From NCBI GenBank assembly GCA_963807155.1, contig CAWEAZ010000032.1, forward strand, positions 1 through 64,000: 64,000 nt of DNA, read 5' to 3'. The number at the start of each line of letters is the position of its first letter. Positions within the stretch are counted from its first letter, which is position 1. The notes below the pieces were generated by a model. It did not search any database and was not told the DNA's origin. It worked only from the letters and a program-made list of their open reading frames with translations. Below are positions 18,020 to 26,669 of this stretch, piece after piece. The DNA is from JACCZX01 sp963807155 (GTDB taxonomy: Bacteria > Pseudomonadota > Gammaproteobacteria > Burkholderiales > Burkholderiaceae_F). Position numbers and translations under genes: made by a program.

Positions 18020-18865
18020 ATGAAACTCTTGCGCTTTGGCTCCAACGGATACGAGAAACCCGGATTGTTGGATTCGGCGGGTCGTATCCGCGATTTGTCC
18101 GGCGTAATCGATCAAGTCGACAGCGCGCACCTCGCGCCGCGCGAATTGAAGAAACTCGCACAGGTGAAGGTTGATTCGCTGCCGCTCGTTTCAGGATCGC
18201 CACGATTGGGAGTGCCGTATATCGGCATCGGCAAATTCATCGCGATCGGACTTAACTACGCCGATCATGCGGCGGAGTCGGGCGTGCCGGTGCCCGAGGA
18301 GCCGATCATTTTCATGAAGGCAACGACGTGCATCACTGGGCCGAACGATGACATCGTCATTCCGAAGAACTCGACGAAGACCGACTGGGAAGTCGAGCTC
18401 GGCGTTGTCATCGGCACCAAGGCGCAGTACGTGACCATGGAGCGCGCACTTGAGCACGTGGCCGGCTACTGCGTGATCAACGATGTCTCTGAGCGCCAGT
18501 TCCAGCTCGAGCGTGGCAGTCAATGGGACAAAGGCAAGGGTTGCGATACTTTCGGCCCGATCGGTCCATACCTGGTCACGCGCGACGAAGTGCCTGATCC
18601 TCAGAAGCTCGACATGTGGCTCAACGTCAACGGTCAGCGCATGCAGCGCGGCAATACGTCAACGATGGTGTTTGGCTGCGCGCACCTGGTGAGCTATGTC
18701 AGCCAATTCATGACGCTGATGCCGGGCGACATCATTACGACCGGCACTCCACCGGGCGTCGGCATGGGAATGAAGCCGCCGCGTTATCTGCAAAGCGGCG
18801 ACGTCGTCACACTCGGAATTGCGGACTTGGGCGAACAGCGGCAGAACGTTCGCGCGCACGGCTGA
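18020..18865 (+). CDS. Fumarylacetoacetate hydrolase (FAH) family protein
   Basis: A 281-aa FAH-fold enzyme. The metal-binding Glu/Asp cluster is visible (DWEVELGVVIG about residue 120, NDVSERQFQ about 155), with FIAIGLNYADHAAESG before it and GDIITTGTPPGVGMG near residue 235. Family members include 2,4-diketo-3-deoxy-L-fuconate hydrolase and ureidoglycolate lyase-like proteins. Pairing with the upstream SDR favours cleavage of a diketo sugar acid to pyruvate plus a hydroxy acid. The hydroxyacid dehydrogenase gene follows 4 bases later. The pathway role is inferred. Confidence 0.88.
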   Translation: MKLLRFGSNGYEKPGLLDSAGRIRDLSGVIDQVDSAHLAPRELKKLAQVKVDSLPLVSGSPRLGVPYIGIGKFIAIGLNYADHAAESGVPVPEEPIIFMKATTCITGPNDDIVIPKNSTKTDWEVELGVVIGTKAQYVTMERALEHVAGYCVINDVSERQFQLERGSQWDKGKGCDTFGPIGPYLVTRDEVPDPQKLDMWLNVNGQRMQRGNTSTMVFGCAHLVSYVSQFMTLMPGDIITTGTPPGVGMGMKPPRYLQSGDVVTLGIADLGEQRQNVRAHG

Positions 18866-18869
18866 CGAC

Positions 18870-19824
18870 ATGGCGGCGAAATCGGTGAAGCCCGAAGTGC
18901 TTGCAATCGCGCCGCTTTACCAGCCGGCGCAAGCGAAGCTGGAGGCGGCCTATACGACGCACTTGCTGTGGAAGGCTGTCGATCGCGACGCATTGATAGC
19001 TGAAGTTGCGCCCCGCATCGACGTCGTCGTCACGAGTGGCGGAGGCGCCGGCATCAAGCGCCCGTTGATGGAGCAACTGCCTCAACTCAAACTCATCTCA
19101 TGCTTCAGCGTCGGGCTCGACTCGGTTGACCTGGTCGCTGCGCGCGAACGCGGGGTCGCAGTGACAAATACTCCGGACGTGCTAACCGACGACGTTGCCG
19201 ACCTCGCCATCGGATTGATGCTCGCAACAGCACGCCGAATCGCTGCGGCAGATCGCTTCGTGCGTGAGGGCCGGTGGTTGCAAGGTGGCTATCCACTCAC
19301 CAGCAAAGTTAGTGGCAAAAAGCTGGGCATCGTGGGCATGGGCCGTATCGGCCAGGGGATTGCGCGCCGCGCCGCCGCATTCGATATGCAGATCGCGTGG
19401 CATGGGCCGACGCGCGAAAAATCTACCGTATCGATTTGAACCGCAACTGATTGAGCTGGCACGCTCGGTCGACTTTCTCGTAGCAGCATGTCCCGGTGGC
19501 GCGGCAACGCGGGGGCTGATTAGCCGTGACGTCCTAAGCGCGCTCGGTCCGAAAGGTGTTTTCATCAACATCTCGCGCGGCTCTGTGGTCGACGAAGCGG
19601 CGATGGTGGAGCTACTCACCGCCGGCCAGCTCGGGGGTGCCGGACTCGACGTGTTCGTCGACGAACCGCGCGTGCCGGCTGCCCTCTTCGGACTCGACAA
19701 CGTTGTCCTGCAACCGCATCAAGCCAGTGCAACGGACGAAACGCGCGGCGCGATGGCCCAGCTGGTGCTCGACAATGTCGCCGCCTACGCTGCCGGTAAG
19801 CCGCTGCTGACATCGGTCAGCTGA
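18870..19824 (+). CDS. D-isomer-specific 2-hydroxyacid dehydrogenase (frameshifted)
   Basis: NAD(P)-dependent 2-hydroxyacid dehydrogenase resembling glyoxylate/hydroxypyruvate reductases, about 318 aa after one frame change near 19415. The Rossmann motif (LGIVGMGRIGQGIARR), the catalytic Arg (INISRGSVVDE), Glu (VFVDEPRVP) and His (LQPHQASA) are all present. It lies 4 bases after the FAH gene, so the two are one operon, perhaps reducing a product of the FAH reaction. Confidence 0.9.
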
Positions 19825-19851
19825 GCTAGCTTCCGCCCACGTCGTCAGAAC

Positions 19852-21186
19852 CTAGCGGACCAGGCAAGGGCGCTTCGGATTGAATTTCCAGTCGGGAATC
19901 AAGAACTGCATCGCGGTCGAATCGTCACGCGCACCGAGGCCGTGCTGTAGATACAGTTGATGCGCTTTCTCGACCTCGACCATGTCGAGTTCAACACCAA
20001 GACCTGGCTTCTTAGGCAAATCAACAAACCCACCGCGGATCTTGAGCGGTTCTTTCGTCAGGCGCTGGCCGTCCTGCCAGATCCAGTGCGTATCGATCGC
20101 GGTGACCTTGCCCGGCGCGGCGGCGCCGACGTGCGTGAACATCGCAAGCGACACATCGAAGTGATTGTTCGAGTGCGAGCCCCAGGTCAGCCCCCAATCG
20201 CGGCACGTCTGTGCGACGCGCACCGAGCCCGCCATCGTCCAGAAGTGCGGATCGGCAAGCGGAATGTCGACCGACTGCAGCGCGAGCGCGTGCACCATCT
20301 GCCGCCAATCGGTCGCCACCATGTTGGTCGCCGTCGGCAAGCCGGTGGCGCGGCGAAACTCGGCCATCACTTCGCGCCCGGAAAATCCGTCCTCGGCGCC
20401 GCATGGATCTTCTGCGTACGCGACGACATTTCGCATATCGCGCATCAGGCGCACCGCATCCTTCAACAGCCATCCGCCATTCGGATCGAGCGTGACACGC
20501 GCCTGCGGAAAACGCTCGTGCAGAGCCGTCACTGCTTCGACCTCCGCCTCGCCGGCAAGCACCCCACCCTTCAGCTTGAAATCGTTGAAGCCGTAGCGCT
20601 CGTACGCCGCTTCGGCCTGGCGCACGATCGCCTGCGGCGTCAGCGCAACCTCGTGGCGCACGCGAAACCAGGCGTTGTCCGCCTTCGGCTCGCTTACATA
20701 AGGAAGGTCGGTCTTCGTGCGATCACCGACAAAGAACAAATAGCCGAGCATCTCGACGCGCTCTCGCTGCACGCCCTCGCCCAGCAGCGCAGCGACCGGC
20801 ACCTGCAGATGCTGGCCGAGCAAGTCGAGCAACGCCGACTCGATCGCCGTCACCGCATGAATGGTCGTGCGCAGATCGAAGGTCTGCAGTCCGCGGCCGC
20901 CCGCGTCGCGATCGGCAAACTGCCGCTGCACCTGCTGCATCACGCGCTGGTGTGCGCCCAACGGTTGACCGACAACAAGCCCGCGTGCGTCTTCCAGTGT
21001 CTGGCGAATCTTTTCGCCGCCCGGTACTTCGCCGACGCCGGTGCGTCCGGCGCTGTCAGTCAGGATCAGCAGATTGCGCGTGAAAAACGGGCCGTGCGCG
21101 CCGCTCAGGTTCAGCAGCATGCTGTCGCGGCCCGCGACCGGGATCACGCGCAAGTCAGTGACTTGCGGCGTCGACGCCACCGGCAT
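19852..21186 (-). CDS. gudD: Glucarate dehydratase
   Basis: Enolase-superfamily dehydratase converting D-glucarate (and usually L-idarate) to 5-keto-4-deoxy-glucarate. The start MPVASTPQVTDL gives 444 aa, a normal length; the longer open frame overlaps the upstream tctC. Catalytic features are the Lys pair region (NDFKLKGG), metal ligands in TLDPNGGW, AEDPCG and a Gly/Glu segment, and the His-Asp region WGSHSNNHFDVSL. It is 2 bases downstream of the TctC-type binding protein. It is divergent from galactarate dehydratase, so both hexarate dehydratases are neighbours. Confidence 0.93.
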   Translation of the reverse strand: MPVASTPQVTDLRVIPVAGRDSMLLNLSGAHGPFFTRNLLILTDSAGRTGVGEVPGGEKIRQTLEDARGLVVGQPLGAHQRVMQQVQRQFADRDAGGRGLQTFDLRTTIHAVTAIESALLDLLGQHLQVPVAALLGEGVQRERVEMLGYLFFVGDRTKTDLPYVSEPKADNAWFRVRHEVALTPQAIVRQAEAAYERYGFNDFKLKGGVLAGEAEVEAVTALHERFPQARVTLDPNGGWLLKDAVRLMRDMRNVVAYAEDPCGAEDGFSGREVMAEFRRATGLPTATNMVATDWRQMVHALALQSVDIPLADPHFWTMAGSVRVAQTCRDWGLTWGSHSNNHFDVSLAMFTHVGAAAPGKVTAIDTHWIWQDGQRLTKEPLKIRGGFVDLPKKPGLGVELDMVEVEKAHQLYLQHGLGARDDSTAMQFLIPDWKFNPKRPCLVR

Positions 21187-21188
21187 GA

Positions 21189-22151
21189 TCAATCGGCGGT
21201 GATCTTCCGCGTTTCGATCACCTGCTTCCAACGCGCGTACTCCTGCTGCTGGAAAGCGGCGAACTGCGCTGGCGTATTGGCGACGATTTCAAACCCGATC
21301 GACGTGAACTGCTGCTTGATCGCCGGGTCATTCAGCGCGGCGACGATTCCCGCGTGCATTTTGTCTCGCACATCCGCCGGCAACCCCTTGGGCCCGACGA
21401 CGGCCTGCCACGAGTAGACGTCGACGCCCTTGATGCCTGCCTCGGTCAATGTCGGCACGTCGGGCAGAAGCTCGGAGCGCTTCGCGCTGGTAATCGTCAG
21501 CGCCCTGAGCTTGCCTGACCTCACATGCGGCATCGCCGTGTTGATGTTCATGTACGCCGCGTCGACCTGGCCACCCAGCAGATCAGACAATGCCGGCGCA
21601 CCTCCCTTGTAGGGAATGTGCAGGCCGGTCGTCCCCGTCTGCAGCCAGAACAGTTCCGCGGTCAGATGATCGCTTGAGCCGTTGCCCGCAGAAGCAAAGC
21701 TCATCTTGCCCGGATTGGCCTTGTGATAAGCAACGACGTCGGCGAGCGTCTTGTGCGGCGAAGCGGCCGGCACTACGAGGACGTTCGGGGCTTGCACCGC
21801 GACAGTGATCAGATCAAAGTCCTTCAGCGCGTCGTACTGCATCGGCTTGATCAGGTGCGGCACGATCACCAGTGGGCCGAGCGACGTCACGAGGAACGTG
21901 TAACCGTCGGGCGCCGCGCGCTTGACGAACACCGCGCCGATGGTGCCGGTCGCGCCCGCCTTGTTGTCCACCACAAACTGTTGCCCGTACGCCGCGGTCA
22001 GCTTCGGACCGATGGCTCGCGCAATGGAATCGGTGGAACCGCCTGCAGGAAATGGAACAACCAGCGTGACCGGCTTCGAAGGCCACGTCTGTGCCTGAAC
22101 CCCGGTGACCGCAGCAAGCGCGATCGCGAAAGCGGTTAATAACTTTTTCAT
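21189..22151 (-). CDS. Bug/TctC-family tripartite tricarboxylate transporter binding protein
   Basis: Periplasmic binding receptor of 320 aa with a Sec signal peptide (MKKLLTAFAIALAAVTG, VQAQ) and the family start WPSKPVTLVVPFPAGGSTD. Also present are VVDNKAGATGTIGA, FASAGNGSSDHLTAE and HIPYKGGAPALSDLLGGQVD. An AAGGAG site precedes the ATG. No TctA/TctB membrane genes are nearby, as is common for Bug proteins. Its coupling with gudD suggests a hexarate or related dicarboxylate ligand, which is inference. Confidence 0.92.
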   Translation of the reverse strand: MKKLLTAFAIALAAVTGVQAQTWPSKPVTLVVPFPAGGSTDSIARAIGPKLTAAYGQQFVVDNKAGATGTIGAVFVKRAAPDGYTFLVTSLGPLVIVPHLIKPMQYDALKDFDLITVAVQAPNVLVVPAASPHKTLADVVAYHKANPGKMSFASAGNGSSDHLTAELFWLQTGTTGLHIPYKGGAPALSDLLGGQVDAAYMNINTAMPHVRSGKLRALTITSAKRSELLPDVPTLTEAGIKGVDVYSWQAVVGPKGLPADVRDKMHAGIVAALNDPAIKQQFTSIGFEIVANTPAQFAAFQQQEYARWKQVIETRKITAD

Positions 22152-22248
22152 TGTGTGTCTCCTTGGGTGATGGATCCGGCGAAGCTGCGGCGCCTCCCCG
22201 CTATGTTAGACAATTGGCCCAGCCCAGCCGGAAGGGCGAGGAGACGCG
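22152..22248. promoter_or_regulatory. Divergent promoter region, tctC-gudD versus garD
   Basis: A 97-bp spacer between two outward-facing genes, each with a good ribosome site (AAGGAG and GAGGAG). It must contain both promoters, but I could not identify a convincing -35/-10 pair or a copy of the GntR-type palindrome. Confidence 0.45.
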
Positions 22249-23865
22249 ATGAACGAAGCCGTGATCGCTGAAGTGCCTGCCGCAACACGCAGCGGGGAGC
22301 CGTTGACGATCCGCATGCACGAACGCGACAACGTCGCCATCGTCGCCAACGACGGTGGCCTGCCGCCGGGTGCCGTTCTGTCGTCTGGCCTGGTGTTGCG
22401 CGACCGCGTTCCGCAAGGTCACAAGGTCGCGCTGGTCGATCTGCCTGCTGATGCGCCGGTATTGCGCTATGGCATTCCGATCGGTTACGCGCTGAAAGAC
22501 ATTCCGGCCGGCAGTTGGGTTCACGAGAGGCTGCTCAGAATGCCGGCAGCGCGCGAGCTCGATAACTTGCCGATCGCCACGGTCAAGCCCAAGCCGCAGG
22601 CACCGCTCGAGGGCTACACGTTCGACGGCTACCGCAATCCCGACGGTTCGGTCGGCACGCGCAACATTCTCGCGATCACGACCACCGTGCAATGCGTGGC
22701 CGGAGTCGTTGACTTTGCGGTACAGCGCATCAAGTCCGAGCTGCTGCCGAAGTTTCCGAACGTCGACGATGTGATCGGGCTCGAGCACACCTACGGCTGC
22801 GGTGTTGCGATCGATGCGCCGGGCGCCGAGATTCCGATTCGAACATTGCGCAACATCAGTCTGAATCCGAACTTCGGCGGCGAGGTAATGGTCGTAAGCC
22901 TCGGCTGCGAAAAACTGCAGCCCGAGCGGCTGATGCCGCCAGGCACGATCGCGATCACCGACGAGCGCAGCGTTGCCGATGTCGGCGCCAATGCGGACCC
23001 GGGTCTCGATGTTGTTTGCCTGCAGGATGAAGACCACGTCGGCTTCATGTCGATGGTCGACTCGATCATGGCGACCGCGCAGCTGCACCTCGAGCGCCTG
23101 AACGCACGCGTACGCGAAACGGTGCTGGCGAGCGAGCTAGTAGTCGGCGTGCAGTGCGGCGGCAGCGATGCGTTCTCGGGCGTGACCGCAAATCCGGCGG
23201 TCGGCTTCTGCACCGACCTTCTGGTGCGCGCCGGTGCCACCGTGATGTTCTCCGAAACGACCGAGGTCAGGGACGGCGTCGACCAGCTGACATCGCGCGC
23301 CACGACACCCGAGGTAGCGCAAGCAATGATTCGCGAGATGGCGTGGTACGACGCCTATCTGAGTCGTGGCCAAGTCGATCGCAGCGCCAACACCACACCG
23401 GGCAACAAGAAGGGCGGCCTGTCGAACATCGTCGAGAAGGCGATGGGCTCGATCGTCAAATCGGGCTCGGTGCCAATCTCGGGAGTGCTCGCTCCGGGCG
23501 AAAAGCTGAAGCAAAAAGGATTGATCTATGCAGCCACGCCAGCCAGCGATTTCATCTGCGGCACATTGCAGCTCGCCGCCGGGATGAACCTGCATGTATT
23601 CACCACAGGACGCGGCACGCCGTATGGCCTCGCCGCGGTGCCGGTAATCAAGGTCGCGACGCGCAGCGACCTGGCGCGGCGCTGGCATGACCTGATGGAT
23701 ATCAACGCTGGCACGATCGCCGATGGCTCAGCGTCGATTGAGGACGTCGGTTGGGAACTGTTTCGATTGATGCTCGACGTCGCCAGCGGCCGCAAGAAGA
23801 CGTGGGCTGAACAATGGAAGCTGCACAATGCGCTGGTGCTGTTCAATCCTGCGCCCGTGACCTGA
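22249..23865 (+). CDS. garD: Galactarate dehydratase
   Basis: A 538-aa UxaA/GarD-family hydro-lyase, the expected size for galactarate dehydratase, giving 5-keto-4-deoxy-glucarate from galactarate. It has an N-terminal SAF-like segment (RDRVPQGHKVALVDLP) and the catalytic motifs GLEHTYGCGVAIDAPGAE, VVSLGCEKLQPERL, GVQCGGSDAFSGVTANPAVG and TTPGNKKGGLSNIVEKAMGS. It faces away from gudD. With uronate dehydrogenase and the galactarolactone isomerase-like gene at 53.5-55.2 kb it would complete oxidative galacturonate breakdown. Confidence 0.92.
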   Translation: MNEAVIAEVPAATRSGEPLTIRMHERDNVAIVANDGGLPPGAVLSSGLVLRDRVPQGHKVALVDLPADAPVLRYGIPIGYALKDIPAGSWVHERLLRMPAARELDNLPIATVKPKPQAPLEGYTFDGYRNPDGSVGTRNILAITTTVQCVAGVVDFAVQRIKSELLPKFPNVDDVIGLEHTYGCGVAIDAPGAEIPIRTLRNISLNPNFGGEVMVVSLGCEKLQPERLMPPGTIAITDERSVADVGANADPGLDVVCLQDEDHVGFMSMVDSIMATAQLHLERLNARVRETVLASELVVGVQCGGSDAFSGVTANPAVGFCTDLLVRAGATVMFSETTEVRDGVDQLTSRATTPEVAQAMIREMAWYDAYLSRGQVDRSANTTPGNKKGGLSNIVEKAMGSIVKSGSVPISGVLAPGEKLKQKGLIYAATPASDFICGTLQLAAGMNLHVFTTGRGTPYGLAAVPVIKVATRSDLARRWHDLMDINAGTIADGSASIEDVGWELFRLMLDVASGRKKTWAEQWKLHNALVLFNPAPVT

Positions 23866-23899
23866 CAGCGAATTTAGCTGGCGCTGCGGCAGAGGATTC

Positions 23900-24526
23900 A
23901 TGCAGAGAAAGCGCGTCGGGATTGTTATATACGAGGAGGTTGAGGTCCTCGACTTCTGCGGCCCATTCGAGGTGTTCTCAGTTACTCGTGTGAACGAGGA
24001 GAAGCGTCGCGACGAACCGTCGCCGTTTCTCCCTCTTCTGGTCGCAGAGAGCTCAGGTGTGGTCACCGCCACCGGTGGCATGCAAGTGCTCCCGCATCAC
24101 TCAATGTCCGACTGTCCACCTTTGGATATCGTTGTCGTTCCGGGCGGCTGGGGCTTTCGCCACCACATGAAGAACGTCGCGCTCCATCAGTGGCTCCGCG
24201 CGCGCGCCGCTCAGGCGGAAACGGTGACCGCCGTTTGCACGGGCTCGCTTCTGCTGAGTTCTGCCGGGCTACTGGATGGCCTGCGGGCAACGACTCATTG
24301 GCGCTTTCTCGATACGATGCGCGACTCCTTCCCTGAGGTGAGTGTCAAGTACGACAAGCACTTCGTGCAGGATGGGCGGGTGTTTACCTCGGCAGGCATC
24401 TCCGCAGGAATCGACATGTCGCTCAAGGTCGTAGAGCAGTACTTCGGCGAGCCCATCGCCCGTGCAACCGCGCGCCACATGGAATACCCGTACCCCGATG
24501 CAGATGGTCGACGCATACAGCTTTAA
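23900..24526 (+). CDS. DJ-1/PfpI family protein
   Basis: A 208-aa GATase1-like protein with the nucleophile elbow AVCTGSLLLSSAGLL (Cys near residue 113), an early conserved Glu region (EVLDFCGPFEVFS) and the His following at ATTHW. Relatives include isonitrile hydratase and the sensory half of GlxA-type regulators, but no AraC DNA-binding domain follows. It ends 27 bases before the first attC site, so it may be the first gene of the cassette array. The exact reaction cannot be told from sequence. Confidence 0.85.
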   Translation: MQRKRVGIVIYEEVEVLDFCGPFEVFSVTRVNEEKRRDEPSPFLPLLVAESSGVVTATGGMQVLPHHSMSDCPPLDIVVVPGGWGFRHHMKNVALHQWLRARAAQAETVTAVCTGSLLLSSAGLLDGLRATTHWRFLDTMRDSFPEVSVKYDKHFVQDGRVFTSAGISAGIDMSLKVVEQYFGEPIARATARHMEYPYPDADGRRIQL

Positions 24527-24553
24527 GGCCGCCATGCACCTACCGCACGCGAG

Positions 24554-24620
24554 GCCTAACCCTTCGGCACACCGACGCGCCACAGCCTGTTTCCGCGCGC
24601 GGGTGAACTCAACGTTAGGC
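24554..24620 (+). repeat. attC integron recombination site 1
   Basis: A 67-bp imperfect palindrome bounded by GCCTAAC (R'') and its exact complement GTTAGGC (R'), matching the consensus RYYYAAC / GTTRRRY. Inner arms (CACCGACGCGC and GCGCGCGGGTG) pair with two mismatches, as in real attC stems. It is followed 29 bases later by a small cassette gene. Confidence 0.85.
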
Positions 24621-24649
24621 AGCTTTTCCCACCACGAGAGGAGGATGGC

Positions 24650-24961
24650 ATGAAAGCCGTCATTGCAGCATTCGTGGCAAGTATCGGTTGCGCGTGCACG
24701 TCCATGGTGACCCGGGACGATTCCTCCAATGATCGTGAGATTGCCTTCTCATGTGCCAATGGAGAGTCGCTGTCTGTGCGCTTTTTACCAGCCCAGAGCG
24801 TCGCAGTACTAGTCCGCAATGGCAAACCGATCGAGTTGCAGCAACAGCCTAGCGGCTCCGGCTTCATCTACAGTAATGGCCCCAATACCATCCGCGGCAA
24901 GGGCAACGATCTCACGGTTGAGATCGGCCGCATGGTTCCCATTCAATGCAAGGCCCGCTGA
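24650..24961 (+). CDS. MliC-like lipoprotein (putative C-type lysozyme inhibitor), cassette gene
   Basis: A 103-aa protein with a short lipoprotein-like leader (MKAVIAAFVASIGCACTS) and a compact domain resembling MliC/PliC: an early Cys (FSCANGESLSV), a central variable beta segment, SGFIYSNG and a terminal Cys (MVPIQC) for a disulfide. Family members block host lysozyme in the periplasm or at the outer membrane. A strong GAGGAGG site decides the second of two nearby ATGs. The gene fills a cassette exactly, with attC1 29 bases before its ATG and attC2 4 bases after its stop. Confidence 0.75.
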   Translation: MKAVIAAFVASIGCACTSMVTRDDSSNDREIAFSCANGESLSVRFLPAQSVAVLVRNGKPIELQQQPSGSGFIYSNGPNTIRGKGNDLTVEIGRMVPIQCKAR

Positions 24962-24965
24962 GCAA

Positions 24966-25026
24966 GCCTAACCAATGCATTCAAGTCGACGCCGCGTAGC
25001 AGCGGGGCTTAATTCAGACGTTAAGC
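24966..25026 (+). repeat. attC integron recombination site 2
   Basis: A 61-bp site with R'' GCCTAAC, inner arm TCAAGTCGACGCCGC, facing arm GCGGGGCTTAATTCA and R' GTTAAGC. The arms pair with the usual unpaired-base pattern, and the whole closely follows the classical attC layout. It begins 4 bases after the lipoprotein stop codon. Confidence 0.85.
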
Positions 25027-25318
25027 CTCGGAAGTCGCGAGTTCCGGATCAGCGCGCTTCGACTGCGCTGCTTCAGCGTCGTGTACGCACATCGCGCTCC
25101 GGCACTGCTCCCGGAACAGCCACGTCGCGCTTGTTCCCAGAGCATCCGCTCGCAATGTGCGAGACAAAGCTGCGTTCCGCAGGTCGGTGCAGGCCGATTG
25201 AGGTGGGTCACGATTCACGAGTGTCGAGACGCGCGATTGACTGGCCCGTGATCGAAGGCATAGCATGCTCGCGCCTTCCCTCGCAAGGAGGAGAAGAACA
25301 AACCAAAGGAGACAAGTG
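25027..25318. other. Non-coding stretch at the start of the dehydrogenase cassette
   Basis: About 290 bases between attC2 and the sugar dehydrogenase. Open frames here have Arg/Ser-rich shadow composition, and I see no gene, repeat or RNA. The last 15 bases hold the ribosome site AAAGGAG for the next gene. The region may carry its own promoter, which would be needed if the cassettes lack a common one. Confidence 0.5.
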
Positions 25319-26596
25319 ATGAATCGACGTCTTTGCAGGGTGCTTCGCTGCATGTTCCTTGCTTCCGCCACGCTTCCCGTTTTCACGACCGCTGTCGCGC
25401 AACCCGCAGCCCCGGTGCTTACGCATACAAACGTTCTGACAAAGCTTGAGAGCCCGTGGGACATGGCATTCCTGCCCGACGGCACGATGTTCTTTACCGA
25501 GAAGTGCCACGGTCTTTCGGTAAGGCAGCCTGGTGGGAGTGTGGTCAAGTTGCTTGGCATGAAGGACGCCAAGGGTTACGCCTCCAGTGCGGGCGATTTG
25601 TTCTGCGAAGGTCAAGCTGGCATGGCTGGGGTTGCTGTCGATCCGAACTTCGCCAGCAACCGTTTCATCTACGTCTATTCGACATCGAGCTTGACCGCGC
25701 CCGGCACCAACCGTGTGATGCGGCTCAAGGTCAATGACAACGCGACCGGGGTGTCCGACCGTACCGACATCGTCACCGACATCCCGTACAAACCTCGTGC
25801 CAGTGACCATCCGTTCGGTGGCCCCGGTGCGCACAATGGCGGGCGGGTTCGCTTCAGCCCAGGCGACGGCTTTCTCTACGTGACCACGGGCGACACGCAC
25901 AACGGCGAAGTGCCACAAAGCCCGACCCGCATCGGCGGCAAGGTCCTGCGCATCGACCGCGACGGCAAGGCCGCCCCGGGCAATGGCGCGCCATCAGGCT
26001 TCGACCCGCGGATCTATACCTACGGGCATCGCAACCCACAAGGCATCGCGTTCCGGCCAGGTACCAACCAGCCGTACATCGCCGAAAACGGACCTTGGCA
26101 CACCGATGAAGTCACGGCGCTGGTGGCAGGGGGAAATGCGGCTGGGATCCGCGCCCCAACATCGGAGGCCGTGGCGCCTGCCCGGACAACTACTGCGGCT
26201 ACAGCCCCAATCAAATGGGTGCGGTGGATCCGAAGGAAAGAGCGGGCGTTCATGCCAATGACGGACCTCAAGACCTACCCCAAGGCGATGAAGCCGGCGT
26301 GGACGAATGATGGCCTTTCGCAGGGGATGTTCACTGGCACCTTCCTGACCGGTCCGCAGTGGAAGGCATGGAACGGCCGGATGATCCTTGGGTTTGCTGG
26401 CATCGGAATCCACGGAACTCCAGTCGGCAACCGACTTGACGTGCTCGATATCAATGCGGACGGCTCATCCGCCACTCGCACAACGGTGAACTTGCCCATG
26501 CCTGCCGCACGCTTCCGGTCACTGGTGCAGGGGCCGGATGGCAGCCTGTATGTTGCGACCGACGAGGGTTCGATTTCACGTCTGACGCCCAACTAG
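25319..26596 (+). CDS. PQQ-dependent aldose sugar dehydrogenase, exported (compensated frameshifts)
   Basis: Soluble periplasmic PQQ glucose/sorbosone-type dehydrogenase (GSDH family), 425 aa, with a Sec signal peptide ending TTAVAQ. Propeller motifs are LESPWDMAFLPDGTMFFTEK, the catalytic His region GPGAHNGGRVRFSPG, DGFLYVTTGDTHNG and YGHRNPQGIAFRPG. Between about 26140 and 26245 the frame is displaced. The alternative frame there reads WDPRPNIGGRGACPDNYCGY, which fits homologues, so two opposite indels bracket that stretch. The cytochrome c gene downstream is the likely electron acceptor. It oxidises aldoses to lactones outside the cytoplasm; the exact sugar is unknown. Confidence 0.87.
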   Translation: MNRRLCRVLRCMFLASATLPVFTTAVAQPAAPVLTHTNVLTKLESPWDMAFLPDGTMFFTEKCHGLSVRQPGGSVVKLLGMKDAKGYASSAGDLFCEGQAGMAGVAVDPNFASNRFIYVYSTSSLTAPGTNRVMRLKVNDNATGVSDRTDIVTDIPYKPRASDHPFGGPGAHNGGRVRFSPGDGFLYVTTGDTHNGEVPQSPTRIGGKVLRIDRDGKAAPGNGAPSGFDPRIYTYGHRNPQGIAFRPGTNQPYIAENGPWHTDEVTALVAGGNAAGIRAPTSEAVAPARTTTAATAPIKWVRWIRRKERAFMPMTDLKTYPKAMKPAWTNDGLSQGMFTGTFLTGPQWKAWNGRMILGFAGIGIHGTPVGNRLDVLDINADGSSATRTTVNLPMPAARFRSLVQGPDGSLYVATDEGSISRLTPN

Positions 26597-26625
26597 TCAC
26601 CGACGTTACCGTTGCTGTCTGATGC

Positions 26626-26647
26626 GTGGGGGCCTGCGGGTCCCCAC
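26626..26647 (+). terminator. Stem-loop between the sugar dehydrogenase and cytochrome c
   Basis: GTGGGG / CCCCAC stem around a 10-base loop, 29 bases after the dehydrogenase stop. It lacks a T-run and could attenuate rather than end transcription into the cytochrome gene. Confidence 0.45.
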
Positions 26648-26669
26648 GATCTTTCGCGGAACTCAGTAG

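Noticed and set aside
19957..21417. A long plus-strand open frame (486 codons)
   Set aside because: It is antisense to glucarate dehydratase and the TctC protein, which have full motif support. Its translation is Arg/His-rich, as expected for a GC-rich shadow.
12760..23865. The two UxaA/GarD-family genes considered as a recent duplication
   Set aside because: Beyond family motifs the proteins differ throughout, in linker length and active-site context, so they are old paralogues with probably different substrates.
24975..25319. A possible small gene in the spacer after attC2
   Set aside because: It begins inside the attC site, has shadow-like composition (Arg/Ser-rich) and lacks a ribosome site, so I left the stretch as non-coding.
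26597..26669. A possible attC site between the sugar dehydrogenase and cytochrome c (GACGTTACCG)
   Set aside because: No R'' partner or attC-like fold is present. The inverted repeat there is a simple GTGGGG/CCCCAC hairpin.
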